A stretch of DNA of 64,000 bases from the NCBI GenBank assembly GCA_015501595.1, contig JADNRX010000237.1:1-64000 (forward strand). The letters are read 5' to 3'. The stretch comes from Hymenopellis radicata. Its lineage: Eukaryota > Basidiomycota > Agaricomycetes > Agaricales > Physalacriaceae. The notes beneath the pieces were generated by a model that did no database searches, was not told the origin of the DNA, and saw only the letters and a list, made by a program, of their open reading frames with translations. Made by a program: the position numbers and the translations under genes. The number at the start of each line of letters is the position of its first letter. Positions within the stretch are counted from its first letter, which is position 1. Shown here one piece after another: positions 24,991 through 36,325 of this stretch.

Positions 24991-25147
24991 GTACACGCAC
25001 TAGATATAAGCTCTAAGCTTGTGTTTATAATCAAACCTCACTTACAACTCAAACCCCCAAAAGCTACGACCGAATCAACAGCTGATCGACAGAGTGTAAC
25101 GCCCTTGTCACGCCACTGTCACTTCCCATCACGCAGCATCATGCCCG

Positions 25148-25310
25148 TGCGTACTACCGTGGGGCTACCGTGACTACCGTGGGGCACTACCGTGGCCGTA
25201 GACGTTACCGTTTCAGTACCGTGGCCTACCGTGAGCCGTTACCGTTACCGTAAAATGGTCTACCGTGGTACCGTGGCCGCTACCGTGGCTACCGTGGTCA
25301 CGCCGTTTTC
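25148..25310. repeat. Internal array of ACCGTGG words, element 1
   Basis: Dense TACCGTGG/ACCGTGGC/TTACCGT words placed between the decayed coding region and the right end. The same relative position is occupied by an array in element 2. Confidence 0.85.
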
Positions 25311-25477
25311 CGTGAAGTCGATATTACACATTTTTGAGGTAGAAATACATCCTTACAGGTAATTGACATTGAGATATGTAGTATACAGTGTCATCTCTAC
25401 ATCCTACGGTACTTGAATGCTGGGTACACTACCAAAATTCATCAGTTAAGACAGCGGGCAGTGGGCTCTGTGGCTGT

Positions 25478-25535
25478 GCTACCGTGGTTCCGTGGCACGG
25501 TACCGTGGACCACACGGTAACGGTAACGGTAAAAT
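25478..25535. repeat. Right subterminal array, element 1
   Basis: CTACCGTGG and TACCGTGGAC turn into inverted words CGGTAACGGTAACGGTAAAAT at the right terminus, mirroring the left end. Confidence 0.85.
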
Positions 25536-25545
25536 CTTGCTGCCC

Positions 25546-25554
25546 ATCGCTGGG
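25546..25554. repeat. Target-site duplication of element 1, right copy
   Basis: ATCGCTGGG, identical to 22325-22333. It encodes the end of PSD in the kinase frame. Confidence 0.85.
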
Positions 25555-27054
25555 CATGCCATTGACAGTGAGTGTTGGCGGATGGAACCCGGATAGTATT
25601 TGGGAAGGGGATGTCCAGTCTGATGAATAATCTGTGACCTGAAAGGTGGTACCGAGGGCCTTCAATGACGAAATGACGATGTGGGTAGTAGGCCGCTCTT
25701 TTGCACTAAAAGACAAGCACGACATCACCAGGGACCATAGCTGTTCCGAAGGAAACAAATTAGTAGACGGCCGAGTATCTAAACGTGAGCCGTTGACGGG
25801 TTGTACAACAAAGTTGAAATTTAATCACATACTTCGATAATCGTGCACCCAAAGGAGTATATATCCAGTGCAGTAAAATAATCGTTCTCAAACAGAGAAA
25901 AATTCATCATTTCGGGGGGAAGCCATCGAAGAGAGCCTCGAAGTTCCATTGCAGAGCTCCCCGGTGAACGTGATTCAGCCAAGAGAGCGAGACCGAAGTC
26001 TGCCAGACAACAAGACCAGTCATTCTTGACGAGAATATTGGCCTGCAGAGAGGTAAATCAACCGGCTTGAACGGTCAGAATTGCTTACTCCTTTAATATC
26101 GCCGTGAACAACTGGGGGATCGAAGTCGTGCAAGTACTGTATGCCTTCCGCTATTTCAAGTATCTGGGATAAGTTTGGCCTCAGTAGCGCGGCTTAGGCT
26201 TGGAGTGCACGTACAGCCTTCATGCGATCATGTTCTGGATTCCTCTGTAGGAATTCCATAAGACTTCCGTTCTTCATCCAAGGTGAAATCAGGCAGAGCC
26301 GTGAAGCAAAAAGTTTATCGCTCATTCCAAAGAAAGGAAGGATGCTCGGGTGACGCAGTTGCCGCCAGAGAAGAGCTTCACGGCGACAGTCCTACATCGG
26401 TCGCCTTTTCAGCCTGCTTCACGCGGCACCAGCTGATATGAGACGTACCTTGAACAGCTCGCTGGCATTGTAACCGCCAGCGAAGAATCTCAGGACCTTG
26501 AGGGAAACAGTAGTTTGCTTCATGGAGCCTTTCCAGATGTCCTGTGAAATAATTCGTCAAATAGTACTATGACAATTCGGCAATCGAAAAATAGCTAACC
26601 GCGAACCCCCCGCCACACACTGGATGGTTCCCAGATATTTCCGCACTCTGACAGAAGAACGACGATGGTACAAGATCATAGCGTTCCCCGAGAACACGCA
26701 GACACCTCAGGCATTTCATACGATAGCCGGACGTGTCACTCCGAGACACATCGTCGGAATCCAATTCCTATTGTCCAAGAGATGTTAGCACGATTATCTA
26801 GATTTCAAATAGCTTTGGTGGCGCACAGTCTGTAGAACGTCCATCACTGCCTGAGACAGTTTTCGATCGAGACGAGATACAAGTGTTCTCCAAGGCGCAG
26901 GCAAGGACGTTAATATCGTCCTGCACTGTGAGACGAGGCGCTCTTTATTCTTTTCCGAGCTGAAGAGGTCGGACCACTCCATGAGACGCAATCGGTGGAT
27001 GTGGTATGTGATGACAGCAGTGCGACCTGTGCTGCTGCTGCAGGCCCCCATCAT
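25546..27054 (-). pseudogene. Protein kinase (tyrosine-kinase-like type), 5' part of a split kinase-zinc-finger gene
   Basis: Start MMGACSSSTGRTAVITYHIH. About seven exons with introns near 50 bases. The ATP-site lysine is in TVSLKVLRFF, the catalytic loop is VVHGDIKGANILV (HGD instead of HRD, common in this group), DFG is in LADFGLALLAE, and the activation segment end is RGSLRWLPPEMM. The C-lobe end is FPSEQLWSLVMSCLSFSAKE. Between DIYSFGCTIIE and RPSTNLF the frames do not join: the expected intron leads to I-L-G in another frame, and about 25 residues of the alpha-F to alpha-G region are missing, so this domain looks damaged. The frame then runs LKALGTTFQVTDYSSDWTSP to NGMPSD, exactly at the transposon edge, and would continue into copy C. 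Confidence 0.8.
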
Positions 27055-27475
27055 TGATCCAACGTTCCGGAAAAATCCGCAGGGGCAGTTTAGCTGTCAA
27101 TGCTCTACAGGTTAACGTACCCCTACGCAAGCAAGGCTGTCAGCACTCAACTTCATCATGAGGAAATTCGTCAAAGGGTTAACTAATACAGGGAGTAGAG
27201 GTGACTGGCCTCATACATCGGGAATGGGGAAGCAATATGCATGTGCGTGATTGGTTGTGGGTCTTTCCGTTATATCCAGTTAACAAATGAAGTCAACAGT
27301 ACGTGGAGCGACGAGTCCGACCCAGAAGCCATAGAATGCCATTTGGGTTTCTGCGCGTCGTAATAGGACAACAGGTATCGAATATGAGGGTATAATATAT
27401 CGAGCATAAGTATCCAATTATATAGTGTGTTATAACTTCATTGCCCGTCCGAATTCAACAATGAAAATAAGACGG
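27055..27475. other. Spacer between kinase start and copy D, nothing recognised
   Basis: Short, no motif-bearing frame. It should include the promoter of the kinase gene. Confidence 0.4.
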
Positions 27476-29543
27476 TCAATTCCGTGTAACCAGCTTCTTC
27501 GAGGAACGCGACTTTCCTACCGTCGCGTTTGATCCATGGTGAAGGCGCTTATGTCGCTGGAGCGAACTTTGATCACGATACGGGTTTCCACATAGTGAGC
27601 ATGCAGCGGGAGGCGCGCCGCTGTGTTTGTCTCGCATATGTCCTACGCCCATAGACTGGTAAGTGGGAAGCCATCAAATATGAGGGATTAACTCACTGTC
27701 GCGAGCGCTCTTGATCGTGAAACTCCTCACCGGGGAACATAAGTAGCAGAAAAACGAAGCAACCTTGTTTTTCCAACGCATCTTTTCCAGTGCCTTGGGG
27801 TCAGGTTTTCGTTCACCACGGGTGTGTTTGGGGAAGTTGCATTGCGAAGATACTATTAATCCGGAGCGACGCTATCGGCGGCGCCGGGCAAAGTAGGCGG
27901 CGTTACCTGAGGAACAGGCATCGGAGGGTCCACGTCCATGGACGGTGGAACGTAGCTCGCCGGTGGGCGTTCTCTGAAAACGAAGCTGATTTGATCTTGG
28001 TCTGGATTAGTGGTGTGTCGGTCGTAATTCAACGAGGACTGCGAATTCGGGAGCGTTAAACTTTCGTAGTTCGGCTGGCGAGGATCACTGCTCTGACCAA
28101 CCAGACCAAACCCGTTGCAGGGCGAACTGTAATCCGTCAGTGGTTCAGACGGTGGAGGCCCTTCGCTGTGTTGAACCTCGGCGCTATACATCGGTGACGA
28201 GCTGGAATAATTGTAGGGCTGCATGTCGACATGACTGGCTGGAGCCGTAAGATACGTAGAGCTTATGCCCTCGACAGGAAGAACAGTCCTGTCCCATGTG
28301 GCTTCGCCTTGGGAAGATAAACCAGTATTAAGAGCCGGTGGGAGAGTCAGGGGCGGTGTTGGCCAAGACGTGGGCGCTAGAGCGCTGCCAGTGCCAGCGA
28401 AGTCATTGTATTGCAACAAGTCCACGGCATTCTCTGCGGTACCCATGGCCTCTTGTGATACGGCGAAGCTGTTGTTTCTCTCGTGAATCAGAGTAGCCTG
28501 CACTCCCAAATGAGACTCTGAATGGTTGCGATAGCGCATGCCAAGCAACCTCGAATGCGAAGACTGGCCCATGGAGTCCGAATAACGACGCTCAATGCGG
28601 TGTTGGACATGGAGGAATGCGGGGTCGCTGATATTAACAGGGGAGGGATATTCGAGGGTGAAGGCGTTGGGGATCGAGCAGTCGAGGACAGGAGGGAATG
28701 AGGCTTTCCATCCACATGCATATCATTGAATTGTTCCGTTAAGAGGGAAGAGTGAGATAAACGTCGACGATGAAGGTTGGGGATTGGGAACTTGGTGCGG
28801 TTAAGTTGGAATCAGAATGACGACGAGCGACTCCGGGTCTGTAGTGAGCACCATAAGGCTGAGGGATTTGCAAATCGTGACAATAAAAGTTCGAAGGTAC
28901 GGTGAGCGTCTGTTCGCTTGCGACGTTCGGGAGTCGGAATGAAAGGAGGGATGGGATTGGGAAACAATGGAGGGGCTTGTCGGGGAAACGGGAATATGAG
29001 AGAATCGTCGTCTCCGTGAGGATCAATGATTGCGACGTTCGAGTCCCCATGAAAAAAGAATTGGGATTGGGAAACGACGGAGGGACTTCCCAACGAATTT
29101 GGTAATATGAGAGAATCGTCGTCGTCGGTAACTGAAAATGATGAGCAAACTGCAGCTGTATCTGGCATAGCATCTAAGGACGACGCACAGGGACTTTCGT
29201 CTAAAGTAGACGCTGTTATACCCGTAAAATCGGACGCGTTACTCCATCCGCTGTCAGAACTGAGACGTCTGCCGTGAGGAAAAGTACGAAGAAAAGTAAG
29301 ATGTGGATTACCATTAGATGTTCTTCGAAATGGGCCCCAGCCCGGGTGTGTCGGCGCTGTTCCTGCATCTAGGTGAAAATGACTGCTGTCCCTAGAGAAT
29401 AGGCTATTGGTATCACGCAGAGGATACAGTTATAATCCAACTTACACAGATATTTGCATAGATCCGCTCTCATCCTCCAAAAAGAACGCATGCTCTCCTG
29501 CTTCGTCAACGGGAGGAGGCTGGTCAGCGTTGGAGGCAGCCAT
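27476..29543 (-). CDS. C2H2 zinc-finger protein, array copy D
   Basis: Start MAASNADQPPPVDEAGEHAF. Exons include SSHFHLDAGTAPTHPGWGPF and RLSSDSGWSNASDFTGITAS, then DESPFTDDDDSLILPNSLGS after an intron beginning GTGCGTC at the same place as in copy E. Repeated RRHSDS/RRYSDS/RNHSES motifs occur in the low-complexity middle. The last exons give KMRWKNKVASFFCYLCSPVR, split by a phase-1 intron, then RHMRDKHSGAPPAACSLCGN and YRDQSSLQRHKRLHH, ending KKLVTRN. The join near 28700-28750 and the exon before the first finger (intron from about 27906 to 27794) are uncertain. The gene may be intact or lightly damaged. Close paralogue of copy E. Confidence 0.72.
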
Positions 29544-30491
29544 GCGGCACAGTCAGACGACGCCCGACAGGTCGAGGTAAGAAAGGAGGGTGTTGAAATC
29601 CTAAAGATCCCAGTGTCTTGGCGCCTTTTTATACCCCGTGGCGAAGGCGCTGCTAGCTGTGAACTTTAGCTGTTAACGTTGATATGCCTCAACGCCGAGT
29701 CAAATGAATGTTCACCTAAGGTTGAGGGCGCAAGCATGCCTGCCTGGACGGGTGGATATGGAGCGTTCCAAACTCATCGCTGCAGAGAAAGTCGGAAAAT
29801 GAGCGGGTGGTAAGTTGATGGGCAGCATGCCATCGCCCCTCATGCCGTTACAATCAAAAGGCCTGGCCCTTGAATTTCGGAATCAACAAGTTTGCGAACT
29901 GATCTCGTGGACGGGGACCAAGCGAGACATCAGACATAGATGGCTACAATCAGCACGGAGGAAACCACTCTACGTGGAAGGCTGATGTAACAAATTGCAA
30001 TGACGCCACGATGATTGTACTGTAGCACTCGAATTCGTGCGAGGAACGAGTAGTTCGGGAGTGCTTTGTTTGTGTCGATGAAGCGGGAAAGGGCGAACAA
30101 TTCTATTTATACACGCTGGTTTGCTTCCTCTTTTGGATTATCGTGTATACACAACTCCAAACAACGCGAACGCGTAAGTAGGGCGTGCTATGGACGTCCC
30201 CACTTTGTTTCCCTTCGACCTCCACCGCTCACTGCCCGGATACCTATTCGCGTCGAACTCGTTCAAGTTGACAGCCCAACGAGCCCGCTCGTTCATCATT
30301 GTACAGGGGCCTAGAAATACAAATGTGCAAATGTCGCAGAGCCGTTAGAACGAGTTAAGTACCTACGTACTGCAGGCTGGGGTATGTACAGCGAACAAAG
30401 ATGTCTCGTGGGTATTGAATGTATAAGGTATCGAGGCGATGTGTAACTGATTATAAGATCTAAAACCCGAGAGAAATTTGTCCCTCCTGAA
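29544..30491. other. Intergenic, nothing recognised
   Basis: Spacer between copies D and E with only short frames. Confidence 0.5.
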
Positions 30492-32618
30492 TCAACGTTG
30501 CTTTAGCTTCTTACGAGGCTTTCCCACTTTAGGATTAGGACCGTGTTGATTGCGCCAATGTCGTTGAACGGATGTCTGATCGCGATAAACGTTTCCACAC
30601 ACCGGGCATCTTGGGGGAGGTCCGCCACCGTGCTTTTCTCGCGTATGACCTGAGAAGCCGGTTTCAACGAACGCTCATTACATCCAAGAGAAGAAACTTA
30701 CGAACTAAAGCACTCTTGATAGTGTAACCGCGGTGTGGTGAACATTTCTGTGCAAAAATAGCGAGGCTGGATGTTAACCTTGCGCATTTTCTGCTGTGCC
30801 CCGGGTCGTGTTTCCGTGTGCCTCGTGTCTGCTTGCAGCCCATACGAAGGACTATAGTGCCAGGTCCTGCTAAAGCAGTTTCGGAGCTAGGCGACGCCAC
30901 GTGAGGGACTGGCATGGTTGGTGCCGCAGACGTAGATTCGAGTCCGTGGGCACACGTTGTCCGCAAACATATAAGATTGGCGGACTCTCTAAACTCGCGT
31001 CGCCCAAAGCGTTGTTAAGAGCATTGTACTCCGCTGAGTCCTGTGGCGTCGGAAAGAAGACCCCGTCGTAGCTTTGGGAGGACGCCGACAGTGCAGTCAG
31101 AGTCTGGTTACCCACCAGGTCCTGCGTGTCAACATGCAAATGCAGATCATTGCCATCAACGAGATTATAATGCTCTGGCGTTCCTGATGGCGCCATGGAA
31201 TTAGCCTGAGTGGTATATGTCGACGGAACGTCAAAATACTGGTACCCAGATTCAGGTCCTTGCATCTGGGTCCCATGTCCATGTCCTGTGGTATTGGGCT
31301 GCGAGTTGTTAACTTCGGCAGCAAAGCTCCCGGGTTCGGGAGAGCTAGAGGATACATTTGGGTATCCCACGCAACACTAGGAGACGACGGAGGACCATGA
31401 ACATCAAGCGCCATTCCGAGGGAAGACGAATCAACCGTCGAGGGAGCCATCGCTGGTGCCATATGTGATGGTGCGTACCAATGACTCGAAGGAGCGCCTG
31501 AGGAAATCGACGCGCGGTCCTCAGGCTCTTGGAGCGCATTACTCAAGGAACTCGAGTTTCCCCGTACAATAGGGCATCTGTTAGCAGGCACCGCATCGTA
31601 TGTGTTTGACCCCAAGACAGACTCTGAGTGGCGGTGGTGGAGCATGCCAGGGATTTGCCTAGACCATTGACCAGCCGAGTCTGAGTGGCGCCGCATAACC
31701 GTACGATCGGCTATAGGTATAGAGAGTCGGTCGGAGGAATCGTCATTGGCGGGTGATGGATATCCTGAATGCGAGTACGACGAGGAGGACGTAGAGGGCA
31801 GAGACGCCATGGCCGACTGGGCTTCGAATCCTTCACCAACATGCAAGTTCTTCATATCCGTGATTATGAGCGAATCAGAAGGACTCTGACGGTGAAGGAT
31901 GGGACGTGGGGGACGCCGTGGTACGTGAGATTCGGAATGCCGACGACCCGAGCTGTACGCCTCAGTATGCATAGGCGGCTGGAGGTAATACTGAGAAGAC
32001 GCGTTGGAGTAAGGGTCGGAGGGAATGTCCAGCGCCTGCTGGAAGTCCGACTGGTTCCATGTCTGTTCAGAGAACGCCGGCTGACGCGATACTGCGTCGT
32101 CCTCGTTGTCCGAGGCTGTAACTGAACGGTCTGAATGAGAAGATGCGACAGTGAAGGCAAGGTAGACGCACAAGGATCCTCGTCAACAGTAGACGACGTA
32201 ACACCGAACGACTCAAGGCTACCACTCCACGCACTGTCAGACTCTGGAACATAGGACTTGATGAGTACTACGCATGAAGACTAGCCTTCACGTACCGTTG
32301 GAAACTCTTCGCTGCGACCAAACAGCACTCCCCCCCATCATCGCTCCCTCTGTCCCCGATGCATAACCGCTACCGCTATAGACGACCCAGGTCAGTACGT
32401 CGTAGCAAAACCCGGCAACACATAACGCACGGAGATAGCTGCACGAGTCCGGCGTCGTTCTGGAGATAGAAAAAATGCTCCTCTCGGTCAACAGCAGGAG
32501 CATAGCCTTCATCGACGTCCATGCCAGTAGAGCCAGAGGTAAGGCGACGCCTGGGCGAACGAACCTTGCTCTCCCCGTCAGCGTTATGATTTGGAGGACG
32601 ATACGGAAGGCATGTCAT
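30492..32618 (-). pseudogene. C2H2 zinc-finger gene, array copy E, with probable frame breaks
   Basis: Start MTCLPYRPPNHNADGESKVR, then GSGYASGTEGAMMGGSAVWS and ESDSAWSGSLESFGVTSSTV. A 41-base intron beginning GTGCGTC is followed by YRSVTASDNEDDAVSRQPAF. Motifs RRHSES, RRHSDS and HRHSES recur. Near 31370 the coding frame shifts from ALDVHGPPSSPS to NVSSSSPEPGSFAAEV without a convincing intron. In finger 1 the first cysteine lies in RYFCTE, but the second, CSPHRGYTIKSALV, is in another frame, one base off. A phase-1 intron then leads to RHTREKHGGGPPPRCPVCGN and YRDQTSVQRHWRNQH, ending RKKLKQR. Two breaks suggest recent decay or assembly error. Sister of copy D. Confidence 0.68.
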
Positions 32619-33597
32619 GAGGGAGAAGAGGGAATGGGGCGGGCGTGAGGATCCCTACTGGCCTAACATTTTGACGTGCAGAGCTTTTATAATACTAGCG
32701 ATTCCAGAGTTTGTTCCAAAGGCTGTTAAATAGCTGTTTAGCTGTTATAACCTTTAAATACACGCCGTGTGAAAAATATTTCTATATCCATTTACCTCGT
32801 AAACGCGACAAACGCGATCCTGGGGTGAGTTGAGGGATCCGGAAGTGTTTTATGATGATCACTGCTGAGAGCAAGTTGGCCAGGTGCTAGCGGGAAGCCT
32901 ATCGCCTCCGATGCCGTTACAAGCCTCATTGCATCAAGGAACCTAGTACAAATCCATCTGGACTCGGGCGACAAGTTTGGGAGAAGGTTATACCAAGCAA
33001 AACATCAAGCGGACATTGTTACAATCAGCGCGGACAAAACGACTCTGCAAGTGGAAGACTGGTACAAGAAGCAAGTGCGTTCGAACCGGTGTCAGAATCA
33101 AAGCGACTGATCGGCGTCCAGGCAGACCGCGACCATCTGAAACAGAAGAAAATAAAGTGCTGAAAGCGGAAACTAGAAGTGTGGCGTGGTGGGTTTCCCA
33201 ACGCAGTAGGATCTGCCAGATATGATGGGGGATCGACAGAGGCCCAGGATGATGTTGAAACTCCGACTCTATCTTCCCTTGGCTGATGAAAAAAAACGTT
33301 TTGTATTCTGAGAGTTGGGTCGCGTTAACGTGATATGATACAAATTGTAGAAATGTATAAACTGTCCCTTGAAAATGCAATGCCAAGTGAGAATGACTGG
33401 TCCGTGCGGTGATATGATACATGAAAAAGTGAACTGCAGTATGTACGACAACCAAGACGACCTGCGCATGGCATTAAATGAGGATATAAAAGATGATACA
33501 AGAAAGCAAAGCGAAACGTGACGGCGATATGCGGCAATGATAACAAAACGACCGAGATCAATTGACAAGATGAAAGGCGACGATGAGCGGGGGTACT
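32619..33597. other. Intergenic, nothing recognised
   Basis: AT-rich in places, with only short frames. It contains the promoter side of copy E and the 3' side of copy F. Confidence 0.45.
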
Positions 33598-34770
33598 TTA
33601 CTCTGGTGTGGGCTCCGAGCGTAACCGACGCCTCTTGTGAGTCTTCGGTTGTCCGTGACCTTGTGACTTCTGGTGGCGATCTAGGGAGGACTTATCCCGG
33701 TAAGATCGGCCACATGAGGGATGTTCGCAATAAACGATATATTCCTCGGCGCCGTGCTTTGTTGTAACGTGGACTGTAATAAAATTAGATTTTGGAGAGA
33801 TCTGAAGCTTTGTCACTCACTGCCTAATGCCCCCTTCGTCGTAAAATCAACGCCACATACATCGCATATGAAGTTGGCAACGCTGCTGCCCTTGCGTTGT
33901 CTCTGGACAGCAGCGTCATTTCGTCCTCTTTTCTTCCGGTGCGACGTCAGTGCGAGAGGGGGTGTCAATACTTTGGGAGATGAGTCTGATAAGTCCGCGG
34001 ACAACTCTCCGTGGCGGACCACTGGTGGAGAGTGCGCGCTTGGACTGGAGTATGAGGTGAGGAAGGTGGAAGGAGTAAGACCCGATGTGCTTGACGCAGG
34101 CGAGGGGTAGTTCGACAACTGAGGAAATCCATTAGAGGTCGATGGAGTCGGGGGAAGCGAGAAAGGCCTTGGAAGTGGGGATAGTGATAGTTCGGCGAGC
34201 TGCGTGCAATAAATTGAAGATGGGCTTTCCTGGGCCACGTTAGGATGGGAAGATTCCATTGGGGCGTCAGGCACCGTTATCGGGAGCCGGAGTGGGGAAG
34301 CATATGGGCTGTCTTCCGCTAGAGTTGATAAATGGACGTCTCAACGTAGGAAAGCAAAGAATGTGAATAGTGCGCCCACCATCATGCAGCTGCGTTTGCC
34401 GTAGCGACAACCAGGGCGACGCGAATCCGTCATCTGTTAGCCGCGATTAGTCAAATAGAAATGCGGCTAGGACGATGAGTTACCTTCGGAAGATGGGATC
34501 CTAGGACTCCATACGTAGTCGCCCTAAGAAGAACTGATGAGCTGACACTGCCAGACTGTGCCTGTCGAACAAAAATTACCGAGAAGAAGCTGGGCAGTTG
34601 TAAAGGCAGTTCGGGATCTTGGTCCAGGACGCCTTCAGAGGCCACCGGGTATCTGAGCATTTGACTTGAGCGAGAGGTGCCAGGCGTGTTTACAAGGGAA
34701 CATACACGTTCAACCGTCCAATTTCTGGCCAATCCATGTCTACAAAAGACGTGGAGTGAGAGTAGTCCAT
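33598..34770 (-). CDS. C2H2 zinc-finger protein, array copy F
   Basis: All exons join in frame from MDYSHSTSFVDMDWPEIGRL at 34770. They run through YPVASEGVLDQDPELPLQLP, GDYVWSPRIPSSE, DDGFASPWLSLRQTQLHD and AEDSPYASPLRLPITVPDAP to a Ser/Pro-rich exon. The basic patch HRKKRGRNDAAVQRQRKG precedes finger 1, FICDVCGVDFTTKGALG. A phase-1 intron of about 46 bases follows, then HVTTKHGAEEYIVYCEHPSC and GRSYRDKSSLDRHQKSQGH, with a basic tail THKRRRLRSEPTPE. It is the cleanest intact member of the array. Expected nuclear DNA-binding protein. The RGRN patch resembles an AT-hook core, which would add minor-groove contacts (inference). Confidence 0.84.
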
Positions 34771-35239
34771 TCCGGGACCGATGGAGAGTGGATATGGACC
34801 AGAGACTATATACGTCCTTGGAGGGGCGCCGGCGAGATAATCTGATTGCTATTAAGACACGTGGCAGTGGGAGGTGGGGTATGGCGAGTTTCAACTGATG
34901 ACATTAGACGCCCTTCCCCTCCTGGTCCTGGAGATTTTGGGGCGAACGAGCATAAATCCATGGCACCAGGGGGACGACAAACCAAGAAAACGGGAGAAAC
35001 CAAGGGTGAGAAAGTATGCAGATGCGTGAGGGCCGGATTGGCGGTATGCCGTATGTCGAGCATGTGTCTCGAGACTCGACGCCATCAGCTGGCTAAGAAC
35101 CGAAGTTCGACGTGGCACGCGTGAGCTTGTGTGTCCACCTTTGGAATATAAGGGGAAGTGATATCCTTGTTCCATAGATGGCAGTTCCGAAGCGTATCGG
35201 GACTCGTGGATCTAATTCAACGCGCTAATTCAAGTGAGG

Positions 35240-35249
35240 CCGCGATAGT
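35240..35249. repeat. Target-site duplication of element 2, left copy
   Basis: CGCGATAGT (35241-35249) lies against the left terminus and is repeated at 37390-37398. The match extends by a base on either side, so nine to eleven bases are identical. Confidence 0.8.
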
Positions 35250-35266
35250 GGGCACATAGAAAGTAG

Positions 35267-35366
35267 CGGGAACCCTCGCGGGACGGTGCGCTAGCGCATC
35301 CCGCGACAGCGCAAGCTGCGCTAGGGTTACCGCGACGATGCGCTAGGGTTACGCGCTAGGACCAGG
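35267..35366. repeat. Left subterminal array of GCGCTAG/CCGCGA words, element 2
   Basis: Words TGCGCTAGGGTTA, GCGCTAGCGC and CCCGCGAC are repeated within about 100 bases. Confidence 0.8.
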
Positions 35367-35935
35367 GTAAGAGTGGAATTGTCTACCGTTCTTGGAATTG
35401 TCTACTGTTCTTTGAATAATTAATTAAAAATGTGCCCCATATACATTACTTGCGTATTTCCGTGACATGGAAAATTTAAACATAATCGTCCGGTCATTAG
35501 TCTGATTGAGGAACCGCGCGTGCCCTAAGATCTTGCCATTTTGAGAAGACGTGTCTGGGCGCAAACGATCAATCCATTCTTGATTGCGGACGATCATGCT
35601 GACGATAGCTGATTTCGACACGACAAGTCTCCTCTGATAGCCCTCATGCTGCGAACCCTGCTGAGATGAACTTTGATGGCCTGCCGAAGTTTCCAGTCAG
35701 ATCTTCACATCAGCCCCTGCCGTTTCGATGTACGTCGCACCACTAGTCTCGACCTGATGATGTGACATTTATGCGTTCTTTGCAACAGGTGTACTCCTTC
35801 GGAACATTGTTATGACCCCCAAGAGGTCCGTTCTCTCGTGTGTACTTCAATTACGCATATGATCTTTCTCTGTCCTGGTAATTTCTTCGTTTTGTGTGTA
35901 TTCTGCTTGATCTCATGTTCTTCATCTCAGTAACC

Positions 35936-36150
35936 TATCCCGCTACACCCTTGCGCCTCGCGCAGTAGACCGCTAGCGCATCTCGCGCATGCCCGCTAGC
36001 GCATTGCGCTTGTGCGCTTGTGCGCGAGGGTGCGCGAGACCCCCGCGAGCATTCCCGCGAGTGCGCTACGGACTCTCCCGCAAGTGCGCGAGTGCGCTAG
36101 GCCTGCGCTATGACTCCCGCGACCTGCGCTAGAACTCCCGCTAGCATTGC
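35936..36150. repeat. Internal array of GCGCTAG/CCCGCGAG words, element 2
   Basis: Very dense mixture of CCGCTAGCGCAT, GTGCGCGAG, CCCGCGAG and TGCGCTA words, many self-complementary, so strong secondary structure is expected. Confidence 0.85.
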
Positions 36151-36325
36151 GCAGGCCGATCTTCACTTGGTCGACCTTGTCGAAGTATTCATAGTAAGTC
36201 GCGCCATATAAATGTTCAAAAGAGTATTAATCATATGGAATGTAGGTTATTGTAGATGTAATCTATCTAGGCAAGAATCTATTCACCTCTTTTGCCTTTT
36301 ACTCCTCCTTAGGTCTGTTTTTGAG

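Larger units (their letters stand above)
22334..25545. mobile_element. DNA transposon, element 1 (3.2 kb, GGGC termini, 9-base target duplication)
   Basis: The left end reads GGGCTATCATATTTTACCGT and the right end, reverse-complemented, reads GGGCAGCAAGATTTTACCGT. The element is flanked by the perfect direct repeat ATCGCTGGG. Inside each end lies a tandem-like array of the word ACCGTGG/TACCGT (22341-22460 and 25478-25535), and a third array lies at 25148-25310. Between the left and third arrays is a decayed plus-strand coding region. No complete transposase was recognised, so it is probably non-autonomous. Nine-base duplications and G-rich termini suggest the Mutator-like or a related superfamily; this is inference. 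Element 2 has the same organisation. It interrupts a kinase-zinc-finger gene. Confidence 0.85.

Noticed and set aside
22341..36150. CRISPR-like arrays
   Set aside because: The repeats are short words with irregular spacing and no unique spacers of constant length, in a eukaryotic genome and inside transposon ends.
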